DNA from: Sphingobacteriales bacterium
GTDB taxonomy: Bacteria; Bacteroidota; Bacteroidia; Chitinophagales; UBA2359
NCBI GenBank assembly: GCA_016700115.1
Contig: CP064999.1
Location: 3,286,001 to 3,350,000 of the forward strand
Length of the DNA stretch: 64,000 nt
Direction: 5' to 3'
Part shown: piece after piece, positions 45,690 to 54,728 of the stretch
Position numbering within the stretch: position 1 is the stretch's first letter
Layout: every line of letters starts with the position of its first letter
Translations under genes and position numbers: made by a program
Notes under the pieces: generated by a model
Told to the model about the DNA's origin: nothing
The model's input: the letters and a program-made list of their open reading frames with translations, nothing else
The model's database searches: none

Positions 45690-48600
45690 ATGAATACACT
45701 CTCTACCTATTTACAAACCCTGTTTTTTTTTATTTTCATCTCAATTCTGGGGGTACAAACTACAAATGCACAGGTCAGTATATACAGTTTTTCTCAAAAT
45801 GTTGGAGTTTATACACCCGTTATAGGTGGAACCGTTTTGGGAACAACAGCCAACAATACTCAAAGATTTGTTGACCCTTCCCTTACAGTCGGTGGTACTT
45901 TAGATACCGGCCCTGGTTTTCCGATTGGATTTGATTTTGCATATAACGGAGTTTTGTTCGACCGGATTGGCATTCATACTAAAGGATGGGTCAGTTTAGG
46001 AACGACTGCAAACGGAGTTGATATGGCCTCTACTTCCATTGCAACTCCGCTTTCTTCATCTGCTTTTATTTCACCCAACTATTTGCGCAGTAGAATTGCG
46101 GGAGCCGGTTCGAATTTGCAGGGGCAAACCGGATCAGACTTAAGAATTGAAACAACAGGAACTGCCCCGAACCGGGTCTGTGTTGTTCAATGGACAAATT
46201 ACCGGGTTGGCTTGCAATCCGGCATGAACCTGAATTTCCAAATCAGGTTGAATGAGGCGAACCATACTATTCAGGTTGTATATGGCACGATGACATTTAA
46301 CAGTACTACAAATACAGCAGATGTCGGGTTAGGCGGTTTTACTTCTTTTGACTTTAACAATCGCAGAACCATTTCTCCACATAACTGGAACAACACATCT
46401 GCCGGTATTACCAACACTTCCCGGTGTACGATGGTGAATTCGGCGACTCCCCCAACATCCGGACGCACTTTTACCTGGACTCCTGCCGGTTGTCAGATAC
46501 CTTATGCCTTTTCAATCACTGAGTATGGTGCTACAACAGCAACCATTAATTTTTCCTGTGCCAATTGCGGCAATACTTTTATTATAGAATACGGTCCCTC
46601 CGATTTCACACCGGGATCCGGTGCAAATCCGGGTATTGGAGGTACAGTAATTGTTGTATCAGGTACATCCGGAGTAATTACCGGACTTTCTCCGCTTACA
46701 TTTTACGATGTTTATGTTCGTCAGGTATGTGGAACTAATTATAGTTTAAACTCGAATCCTTTGAGCTTTTTTACACGTCCTCCCAATGACGATGTATGCG
46801 ATGCAATTGCACTGAATTTAGGGTTAAACGGAACCTATACCAACCAAAACGCTACTGCTCAATCAGGTGAGCAGTTTCCGCCTCCATTAGGATGTAATGT
46901 CCAAAATGGATGGTGTCCTGAAAACAATATTGAAAACTCAATATGGTTTGTTTTTACCCCCTCAGCATCGGGTTATTATGCCTTTGATTGTTATGGTTTC
47001 GATGTACAGGCTGCATTGTATGATGCTGTTTCCTGTTCTGAAATATTAAACGGTTCCGCTTTTCAGGTAGCGGCAAATGATAACGGCAGTTCAACTCAAA
47101 GTCTGGGAGCTTTGATAAGCCCCGTTTGTCTTGCCGAAGGAATTACTTACTATCTTCAAACAGACGGATATTCTGGCGCTACCGGAAATCTTAGTATTCA
47201 GGTCAGCTATCTCGGTTTGCCACCGCCTGCTACATTAACTTGTCCTGAGAATCAAACAGGAACTGCTTTGTTCAGCGATTGTGAAGCTTTCGTTGAAATT
47301 CCTCTGCCCATTATTGTTGGAGAATGTGCTTATTACAATTTTTCAAACGATTATACTTTGTTGCAATCCGCCAGCGCAGTTTACCCTGTGGGTACTACGA
47401 CTGTTACTTATTCACTGATTGAATCACAAACACCAACTACCTGTAGTTTTACTGTAACAGTAATAGATCCACTGCCTTCAACAGTACAATGCAAGGACAT
47501 TTCCGTTGAATTGAGTGAATCCGGTAATGCTGTTATTCTTCCTGCAGATGTCTTTGATTTTAGCGAGAGTTGTTTTAATCCGGTTTCATTGATTTCAGTT
47601 TTCCCCGAACAATTTACCTGTGCTGATTTAGGGATCAATACCGTTACTTTAACTGCTCAGGATGCTATGGGGAATACGGCAGATTGTAATGCTTTTATTT
47701 CAGTTACTGACCCTCATCCACCTTTTGCTTCCTGCCAAAACATAACGGTCAATTTAAATTCTGAAGGAGTGGCCTCCATTTTGCCCGAACAGCTTAATAA
47801 CAATAGTTCGGACAATTGCGGGATTTCTCAATTTGGATTGTCTGCAAATAATTTTTCCTGTATCCATCTTGGACAAAATTCTGTGGTTTTGACAGTAACT
47901 GATGGTGCTGGATTTTCCTCTTCTTGTCAGTCTGTTGTTACTGTTTCAGATTTAATAGCTCCCGTTGCTACTTGTCAGAATATTTCCGTTTTTCTGGATG
48001 ACACCGGAACAGCTTCGATAACAGCAGCACAAATCAACAACGGAAGTTCTGATAATTGTCAGATTTCTCTTACTTCCGCCTCACCAAATGTGTTTACCTG
48101 TATTGATTTAGGAATTAGTACTTCGGTTCTGACTGTTTCTGATATTGCCGGCAACAGTTCTTCATGTCAGTCGGTTGTAACTGTAGGGTTTCAAAATCCC
48201 CCACAGCCTGTTTGTCAAAACTTAGGAGTGGTACTCGACAATACAGGAAGTGTTTCCATCTCTACGGCTCAAGTTTTTAATGGCAGCACAGATGTTTGCC
48301 TCACAGTTGTTCCGGTATCTGTATCTCCTGAAAATTTTACCTGCAATAATTTGGGAACCAATACAGTTACCCTCACGGCGGTTGATGCAGTTGGCAATAC
48401 TTCTTCCTGTCAGGCCATTATTACTGTAAGTGACAATCTTGCACCAACTGCTAATTGTCAGGATTTAACTGTTTCTGTAGATATATCCGGAAATGCAACT
48501 ATTACCGCAGCTCAGATTAACGATTTGAGTGCTGATAATTGTCAGGTTAGCTCATTAACTATTGCTCCAAATTCGTTTTCTTGTTCTGACTTAGGTCAAA

Positions 48601-51600
48601 ATACAGTGGTTTTGACTGTTACCGATTTCTCGGGAAACAGCTCAACATGCTCTTCACAAGTTACGGTTGCAGATATTTTACCACCCTCAGCTTTTTGTCA
48701 GGACGTTAGTGTCAATTTAGACCTTTCAGGAAATGCTTCTATAACCCCTTTACAAATCAACAATGGTAGTCTGGATAATTGCGGTGTTTCCGGATTTTCT
48801 GTATTTCCAGAAAATTTTACCTGCGCCAATATTGGGAATAATATAGTTACATTAACGGTTTCTGACGTTTCGGGGAACACTGCAACTTGTCAGACAAATG
48901 TTCTGGTAGTGTTTACTGCACAACCGGACGAGCTTTGCCAGAATATTTCCGTGTTTTTGAATCAAGCCGGAACCATTTCCATTTCTCCAACTGAAGTGTT
49001 TATTGGTAACACTGACGATTGCGGTGGAATTAGCCCACTTGCAGTTGTCCCAAATATTTTTTCCTGTTCTGATATTGGTGTCAATTTGGTTTCTCTGACC
49101 ATGACGGATGTTCAAAACAATACTTTTTCTTGTCAAGCTGAAGTATTGGTCGCTGATAACCTGCCTCCAATAGCTGAATGTCAGAACCTGACTGTAAATT
49201 TAAACAGTTCAGGAAATGCAGGCATTACTCCATCTCAAATCAATAATAATAGCACAGACAATTGCCTGATCTCCCAACTAAATGTTACCCCTGAAACGTT
49301 TACCTGTACAAATTTGGGTCAAAATACAGTAGTTTTAACAGCAACAGACAGTTCGGGACATACTGCTGCCTGCAATGCCACTGTAACAGTCGCGGATATT
49401 ATACCGCCTACGGCTTTGTGCCAGAATATAAGCATTGATTTAGATCTGACGGGGAATGCTACAATCACCGCCGGTCAAATCAATAACGGAAGTGTTGATA
49501 ATTGCGGCATTTTTGACTCTGCTGTTAATCCAAATACTTTTACCTGTGCCGATATTGGAAACAATACTGTAACACTTACAGTTACGGATGTGTCAGGAAA
49601 TACGCAATCCTGTACAGCTAATGTGATTGTTGTTTTTAATGCCCAACCGGATGAGTTGTGTCAAAACATTGCGGTACAACTTTCAGGAAGTGGAAACGCT
49701 TCTATATCCCCCAATGATGTTTTTATCGGCAATAACGATGAATGTGGAGGTATCAGCCCAGTGTCTGTTCTACCCAATAGTTTTAACTGCACCCAATTAG
49801 GGCAAAATACGGTAACTCTTACTGTAAGCAATATTATTGGCAACACCTCTTCTTGTCAGGCTTCCGTTATAGTACAAGACTTAATAGCACCGGTTGCTGA
49901 TTGTCAGAATTTAAATGTTGAATTAAATCCGGCAGGAAGTGCGGTGATTAGTGCCGCTCAAATAAACAACAACAGTTCAGATAATTGCGCTGTAGGCAAT
50001 TTGAGCCTTTTTCCAAATAGCTTCTCATGTGGCCAATTAGGAAGCAACACAGTTGTACTGACAGTTTCTGATGTGTCGGGAAACACGTCAACATGTTCAG
50101 CAGTGGTTAATGTTTCTGACAATTTACCCCCAATTGCAGGTTGTCAGAACATCAGTGTATTTTTAGATAACTTCGGAAGTGCAAGTATCACTGCAACACA
50201 GGTAAACAATGTCAGTATAGATAATTGTCAAATAAGTTCCCTGAATGTTTCTCCTACAGTATTCGGCTGTGCTCAGGTAGGCAGCAATACAGCAACGTTA
50301 ACGGTTACTGATACATCGGGCAATACAGCTACCTGTCAGTCAGTAGTGCAGGTTATTTTTAACCCTCCTCCATCAAATTGGTGTCAAAACATTTCTGTCA
50401 GTCTGAATGAATCAGGTTCTGCTTCAATATTGCCAAATCAGATATTTACAGGAGGATCAGATGCTTGCGGGGCAATTTCTGCATTGTCTGTTACGCCAAA
50501 CAGTTTTAATTGTTCGAATATTGGGCAAAACACGGTCTTCCTTACGACAACTAATGTAGTCGGTCAGACCTCAAATTGTCAGGCATCTGTGATTGTTAGC
50601 GATTTTATAGCTCCGGCAGTCCTATGTCCGGCAAATATAATGGTGGGTAATGATTTAAATAATTGTGGGGCTACACTTATTATTCCAATTCCTTCTTCGT
50701 CAGACAATTGCAATATGGTTTCCTTAACTAACAATATTACCGGAACAAGCAATGCCGGAGGGTTTTACAACACCGGTTTAACAACAGTGTATTATCTGGC
50801 AACAGATAATAATGGAAATACGGCCTCCTGCTCTTTTACGGTTTTGGTCAATGATATTCAGCCTCCTGCAGTCAATTGTCCGGCAAATGTTTCCGTCAAT
50901 GCTATCGGTTGTTCACAGTCAATCAACTGGCTCCCTCCGGTTGTTTCAGACAATTGCTCCGTTTCAACAGTTAATCCCAATATACCATCCGGTTCTGTCT
51001 TTAATGTTGGTGTTTCAACCATCACTTATTCAGTTTCAGATGTTTGGGGAAATACGAATAGTTGTAGTTTTACAGTCACTCTCTCCGATATAACCCCTCC
51101 CAACATTACCTGCCCGAACAATATCAGTCAAAATACTTCGATAAACAATTGCACTGCGACGGTGAGTTGGACCTCCCCTGTTCCTTCAGATAATTGTAGT
51201 TCCAGTTCTGTGAGCAATTTAACTCATTCTCCGGGTAGTACTTTCAATGCCGGTATAACTACTGTTGTATATACAGCAACTGATACCTGGGGTAATACAG
51301 CTTCTTGTTCTTTTACGGTAACTGTAACCGATGTTCAGCCTCCTGCTTTGGAATGTCCTGAAGACCGGACAGTCAGTACCTCTCCAACTACCTGCAATGC
51401 CGCCATATTGATAGGATTGCCTGTTACCTCCGATAATTGTAGCAGTGTAACACTAACTAATAATTTTACCAATGCACCGGATGCCAGCAGTATTTATCCT
51501 TTGGGTAATACTGTGGTTACTTATTCAGCAACTGATATTGTTGGAAACCAATCAACTTGTTCATTTAATGTTACCGTAATTGATACTCATGCACCAACCA

Positions 51601-53633
51601 TTCAATGCCCGGCGAATATCACCCAATCTTTAACAGGCACCAATTGTTTTGCTATTGTCATAGTTCCTCCTGCCTCAGCATTGGATAATTGTTCTGCTTC
51701 AACTTTAACCAATAGCCTGACAGGCACTGCAAACGCCAGCGGCGCTTATTTGTTAGGTCCGACCACCGTTGTTTTTACAGCCACCGATCAGGTTGGCAAT
51801 TCTTCAACTTGTTCCTTTACCGTTTTGGTTCAGGATATTACCGCTCCATTCCTTCCAGCTTGCCCTTCTAATATTTCTACTACAGTTCCCTCCGGTATTT
51901 GTACGGCAACTGCAACCTGGAATACTCCCTTTGCAAATGACAATTGTTCACCTTTGACAGTTACTCCGTCAATCCCTTCAGGAAGTACTTTTAATACCGG
52001 AACAACAACTGTAATTTATACAGCCGCAGATTCATGGGGCAATTCCTCAACTTGCTCATTTACCGTTACTGTGGTGGACAATCAGCCCCCCACAATTACT
52101 TGCCCTCCTAATATGACATCCTGTAGCAATTATCCTACATGGCCTTTACCACAATACAGCGATGCTTGTGTTGTAAGCGCTCTGACTGCAAACAAAACGC
52201 AAGGAGCATATATGGCACCTGGGTTGAATACGGTAACATATACAGTAACTGATGGTAGTGGAAACACGGCAACTTGTTCTTTTTCAATTAATGTAGCCCC
52301 TCCTATTTCCATCATATTAAGTACTTCTAATTATGGATTACACAATGTTTCCTGTAATGGCGGCTCGAATGGTATTATTACAGCCTTAGTCGGGTTCGGG
52401 GGAGTAGCACCTTTTAGTTATTTATGGTCAAACGGCTCAACCTCCAACTTATTGAACAACCTGACTGCTGGAACTTACAGCGTTACGGTAACAGATGCCA
52501 TAGGTTGCAGTGGGCAAAACATAGTTACCCTGACCCAACCCCCTCCAATTATATGTTCAATGACAACCACGCCTGCATCTTGTTTGGGAATGGCGACAGG
52601 TGCGGCAAGTGTAAGTGTTTCAGGCGGTGGTGCGTTTCTTACTTATCATTGGAGCGGACCGAACGGTGCGATGGGTGGTGTTACTAACAGTCAAAACAAC
52701 CTGCTGCCCGGTGTTTATCAGGTAACTGCTACTACTACAAGTGGCTGTACATGTATTACTTCAGGAACTGTAGGTGCTTTATCTTCTACGTCATCTTTGA
52801 CCGGTAGCATGACTACCACTTCCGGAGGATTTCCGCCTTTTGTGTTCAATGTCAGCAATATCAGTTTTTCGGGTGGCAGTATTCCCTACACCTTTGCCTG
52901 GATTACAGCCGGATATGTGCAGTACTCTTCGGGCAGTACGGGTGTTTCGGTCATCTATACCGATGCATCGTATTGGAGCGTTACCATTTCCGATAACAAT
53001 CCCTGTACCGAAGGAACTTTAATTTTCAGCAATGCACCTGATGTGAATACAGGAGTTTTATCTATAATTAATGTAACTACGAATGGAGATACAGGCAACA
53101 GTAATGGCAGTATATCGCTGACTGTTGTTGGAGGAAACCCATGCCCCACCGGGAATGCTTATAACTTTTCGTGGGCAGGCCCAACAAACTGGCTTCCTGC
53201 CGGAAGTACAAATAGCCCCAATATCTCAGGGCTTCCTTCCGGTTGGTACATTTTAACCGTAAATGATTGTGGGCCGGATGGAATCCCCAATTCAGGAGAC
53301 GAGCAAGTGAGTTATGGATATTATTGGATTCCTAAAGCCATCAGGGGACGTGGAAAAATCCCGGAAAACGCTGTCATGGAAATATTTCCAAATCCAGTTG
53401 CCGATTTAAATACTTTGGCTTTTGTGTTACCAGAAACTGAGCTTGTTCAGGTATGGTTATATGACCTGACCGGAAGGCGGATTGCCTGTTTGTTTGAAGG
53501 ACAAGCTAATGGGTTTGAACCTCAATCAATTAAATTTGGCAAAGAAATTTTTGCTTCATCCGGAATTTATTTTTGCCGTCTTGAAACTGCCTCCGGTTAT
53601 ACCGAGCAAAAAAGGGTAGTTGTAATAAAATAA
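45690..53633 (+). CDS. Giant HYR-repeat surface protein with T9SS sorting domain
   Basis: The protein is 2,647 residues counted from ATG 45690, which directly precedes a signal peptide (YLQTLFFFIFISILGV, cleavage near NAQ). In order it has a beta-rich N-terminal domain, an fn3 domain (TGLSPLTFYDVYVRQVC) and a jelly-roll-like segment (SIWFVFTPSASGYYAF). A long HYR-type array with SDNC and DxSGNxxxC motifs follows, then an SprB-like repeat (SYLWSNGSTSNLLNNLTAGT) and a type A T9SS C-terminal domain (EIFPNPVADLNTLAFVLPE to GIYFCRLE). Between 47490 and 50382 the array has a three-domain super-repeat of exactly 723 bp. It is probably a cell-surface adhesin or filament exported by T9SS. No enzyme domain was seen. 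Confidence 0.9.
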   Translation: MNTLSTYLQTLFFFIFISILGVQTTNAQVSIYSFSQNVGVYTPVIGGTVLGTTANNTQRFVDPSLTVGGTLDTGPGFPIGFDFAYNGVLFDRIGIHTKGWVSLGTTANGVDMASTSIATPLSSSAFISPNYLRSRIAGAGSNLQGQTGSDLRIETTGTAPNRVCVVQWTNYRVGLQSGMNLNFQIRLNEANHTIQVVYGTMTFNSTTNTADVGLGGFTSFDFNNRRTISPHNWNNTSAGITNTSRCTMVNSATPPTSGRTFTWTPAGCQIPYAFSITEYGATTATINFSCANCGNTFIIEYGPSDFTPGSGANPGIGGTVIVVSGTSGVITGLSPLTFYDVYVRQVCGTNYSLNSNPLSFFTRPPNDDVCDAIALNLGLNGTYTNQNATAQSGEQFPPPLGCNVQNGWCPENNIENSIWFVFTPSASGYYAFDCYGFDVQAALYDAVSCSEILNGSAFQVAANDNGSSTQSLGALISPVCLAEGITYYLQTDGYSGATGNLSIQVSYLGLPPPATLTCPENQTGTALFSDCEAFVEIPLPIIVGECAYYNFSNDYTLLQSASAVYPVGTTTVTYSLIESQTPTTCSFTVTVIDPLPSTVQCKDISVELSESGNAVILPADVFDFSESCFNPVSLISVFPEQFTCADLGINTVTLTAQDAMGNTADCNAFISVTDPHPPFASCQNITVNLNSEGVASILPEQLNNNSSDNCGISQFGLSANNFSCIHLGQNSVVLTVTDGAGFSSSCQSVVTVSDLIAPVATCQNISVFLDDTGTASITAAQINNGSSDNCQISLTSASPNVFTCIDLGISTSVLTVSDIAGNSSSCQSVVTVGFQNPPQPVCQNLGVVLDNTGSVSISTAQVFNGSTDVCLTVVPVSVSPENFTCNNLGTNTVTLTAVDAVGNTSSCQAIITVSDNLAPTANCQDLTVSVDISGNATITAAQINDLSADNCQVSSLTIAPNSFSCSDLGQNTVVLTVTDFSGNSSTCSSQVTVADILPPSAFCQDVSVNLDLSGNASITPLQINNGSLDNCGVSGFSVFPENFTCANIGNNIVTLTVSDVSGNTATCQTNVLVVFTAQPDELCQNISVFLNQAGTISISPTEVFIGNTDDCGGISPLAVVPNIFSCSDIGVNLVSLTMTDVQNNTFSCQAEVLVADNLPPIAECQNLTVNLNSSGNAGITPSQINNNSTDNCLISQLNVTPETFTCTNLGQNTVVLTATDSSGHTAACNATVTVADIIPPTALCQNISIDLDLTGNATITAGQINNGSVDNCGIFDSAVNPNTFTCADIGNNTVTLTVTDVSGNTQSCTANVIVVFNAQPDELCQNIAVQLSGSGNASISPNDVFIGNNDECGGISPVSVLPNSFNCTQLGQNTVTLTVSNIIGNTSSCQASVIVQDLIAPVADCQNLNVELNPAGSAVISAAQINNNSSDNCAVGNLSLFPNSFSCGQLGSNTVVLTVSDVSGNTSTCSAVVNVSDNLPPIAGCQNISVFLDNFGSASITATQVNNVSIDNCQISSLNVSPTVFGCAQVGSNTATLTVTDTSGNTATCQSVVQVIFNPPPSNWCQNISVSLNESGSASILPNQIFTGGSDACGAISALSVTPNSFNCSNIGQNTVFLTTTNVVGQTSNCQASVIVSDFIAPAVLCPANIMVGNDLNNCGATLIIPIPSSSDNCNMVSLTNNITGTSNAGGFYNTGLTTVYYLATDNNGNTASCSFTVLVNDIQPPAVNCPANVSVNAIGCSQSINWLPPVVSDNCSVSTVNPNIPSGSVFNVGVSTITYSVSDVWGNTNSCSFTVTLSDITPPNITCPNNISQNTSINNCTATVSWTSPVPSDNCSSSSVSNLTHSPGSTFNAGITTVVYTATDTWGNTASCSFTVTVTDVQPPALECPEDRTVSTSPTTCNAAILIGLPVTSDNCSSVTLTNNFTNAPDASSIYPLGNTVVTYSATDIVGNQSTCSFNVTVIDTHAPTIQCPANITQSLTGTNCFAIVIVPPASALDNCSASTLTNSLTGTANASGAYLLGPTTVVFTATDQVGNSSTCSFTVLVQDITAPFLPACPSNISTTVPSGICTATATWNTPFANDNCSPLTVTPSIPSGSTFNTGTTTVIYTAADSWGNSSTCSFTVTVVDNQPPTITCPPNMTSCSNYPTWPLPQYSDACVVSALTANKTQGAYMAPGLNTVTYTVTDGSGNTATCSFSINVAPPISIILSTSNYGLHNVSCNGGSNGIITALVGFGGVAPFSYLWSNGSTSNLLNNLTAGTYSVTVTDAIGCSGQNIVTLTQPPPIICSMTTTPASCLGMATGAASVSVSGGGAFLTYHWSGPNGAMGGVTNSQNNLLPGVYQVTATTTSGCTCITSGTVGALSSTSSLTGSMTTTSGGFPPFVFNVSNISFSGGSIPYTFAWITAGYVQYSSGSTGVSVIYTDASYWSVTISDNNPCTEGTLIFSNAPDVNTGVLSIINVTTNGDTGNSNGSISLTVVGGNPCPTGNAYNFSWAGPTNWLPAGSTNSPNISGLPSGWYILTVNDCGPDGIPNSGDEQVSYGYYWIPKAIRGRGKIPENAVMEIFPNPVADLNTLAFVLPETELVQVWLYDLTGRRIACLFEGQANGFEPQSIKFGKEIFASSGIYFCRLETASGYTEQKRVVVIK
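47490..51104 (+). repeat. 723-bp super-repeat in the HYR array
   Basis: A distinctive HYR variant, in which the usual SDNC is replaced and the linker reads QPDELCQN, PPQPVCQN or similar, recurs with its Cys codon at 47490, 48213, 48936, 49659 and 50382. All intervals are exactly 723 bp (241 codons). Two ordinary HYR units separate successive variants. The end coordinate is approximate. Confidence 0.8.
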
Positions 53634-53676
53634 CCTCAGATTAAGTTAAACACTTCTGGTCTTGAGGTTGCTTTTT
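53632..53676 (+). terminator. Possible terminator after the giant HYR gene
   Basis: AACCTCAG right after the stop pairs imperfectly with CTTGAGGTT (53661-53669), followed by GCTTTTTGCTTTT. The loop is long (about 21 nt), so the call is tentative. Confidence 0.45.
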
Positions 53677-53763
53677 GCTTTTAATGTTTTGGGATATATA
53701 TTCCTACATATTCAGGCAATCAAAAACCTTCAAACTTCGACAACCAGAATTCATTAGCAATGG

Positions 53764-54624
53764 TTAAAAACCATAATCGCTCCATCCTTCACTAAATTCT
53801 GCCACACTAAACAGCGGGTTTACCTTGACGTTTTTAAATTCGTATTGTTCAAACAACCCTTTATCATCTTCCATTTTTTGAAAAATTGGAAGGTTGGATT
53901 TTTTATCTACATATAACGTAGTTTTTTTTGCGTAAGAAGTGGGGATTTTAAGAACCTGACCGGCTTTGATGTCATAATAATCATCTACACCAGGGTTCCT
54001 TTCCATAATCATATATTCCGCTATGTTTTTAGCTTTTGCTATATCGTAAAGATTTTCACCAGCCTTGACTGTATAGTTGACAAAGTTAAAAGTAGGGTCG
54101 GTTATTTGCAGGACATGACAATCCTTACCATCATAGGTCGTAGATCCGGTCAGTTTAAACACTTGTTCGAAGCCGTTTTCTGCCATTGATCTTTTCATGG
54201 CATCCTGAACGATTCGTTTCAGTTTTCCAAAACCAATTGACAAAATTGTGTGGTGTTGAGTACTCATCATTTGTTTGCTTGTTGGCAATAACTTGACATT
54301 GACATAAGGAAACCCGTTGGGTTTGATAAGTGCTTTACCACCTCTTTCACCATGTGAATACAATACTTCAATATGTCCTCCATCTGCGGTAGTTTTTAAA
54401 TATACTTTCAAGGGGTTTAAATGGGCTTTTGTAAAAGTTTCAGCTATATTCCATCCCTTGATCATGCGTTCTTTTTGATGAAAAGTGTATTGCATTGTTT
54501 TGGTGTTGTCTATTGCAAGAAACATTTTGTCAATGACTTCTTTAGTGGCCGAACTGTTGGGAACAGAGGTAAATCCAAAAGAAGAAAGCAAGATAATTGT
54601 GGCAAGCAGGCGAAATTGCTTCAT
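53764..54624 (-). CDS. DUF1571-type periplasmic protein with an inserted LysM domain
   Basis: The 286-residue protein has a signal peptide (LLATIILLSSFGFTS). The DUF1571/LolA-like beta structure is split: residues 30-180 (YTFHQKERMIKGW, PLKVYLKT, VYLKTTADGGHIEVLY) and 235-286 (TLYVDKKSNLPIFQKMEDDK, LFEQYEFKNVKVN). In between, residues 183-229 are a complete LysM module (YTVKAGENLYDIAKAKN to AGQVLKIP), which normally binds peptidoglycan. LolA-like folds bind lipids or lipoproteins, so an envelope role anchored to the cell wall is plausible. The arrangement is uncommon. No neighbours on the same strand appear functionally linked. Confidence 0.75.
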   Translation of the reverse strand: MKQFRLLATIILLSSFGFTSVPNSSATKEVIDKMFLAIDNTKTMQYTFHQKERMIKGWNIAETFTKAHLNPLKVYLKTTADGGHIEVLYSHGERGGKALIKPNGFPYVNVKLLPTSKQMMSTQHHTILSIGFGKLKRIVQDAMKRSMAENGFEQVFKLTGSTTYDGKDCHVLQITDPTFNFVNYTVKAGENLYDIAKAKNIAEYMIMERNPGVDDYYDIKAGQVLKIPTSYAKKTTLYVDKKSNLPIFQKMEDDKGLFEQYEFKNVKVNPLFSVAEFSEGWSDYGF

Positions 54625-54728
54625 AGTTGACTGGAAATTTGAGTTGTGTGTTGAAATGAATTTTGAAAAGATGGAATTAACGATAACTTATTTATAGTTG
54701 GTATGTTGAGGTTTGTAAAAAATTCTTT

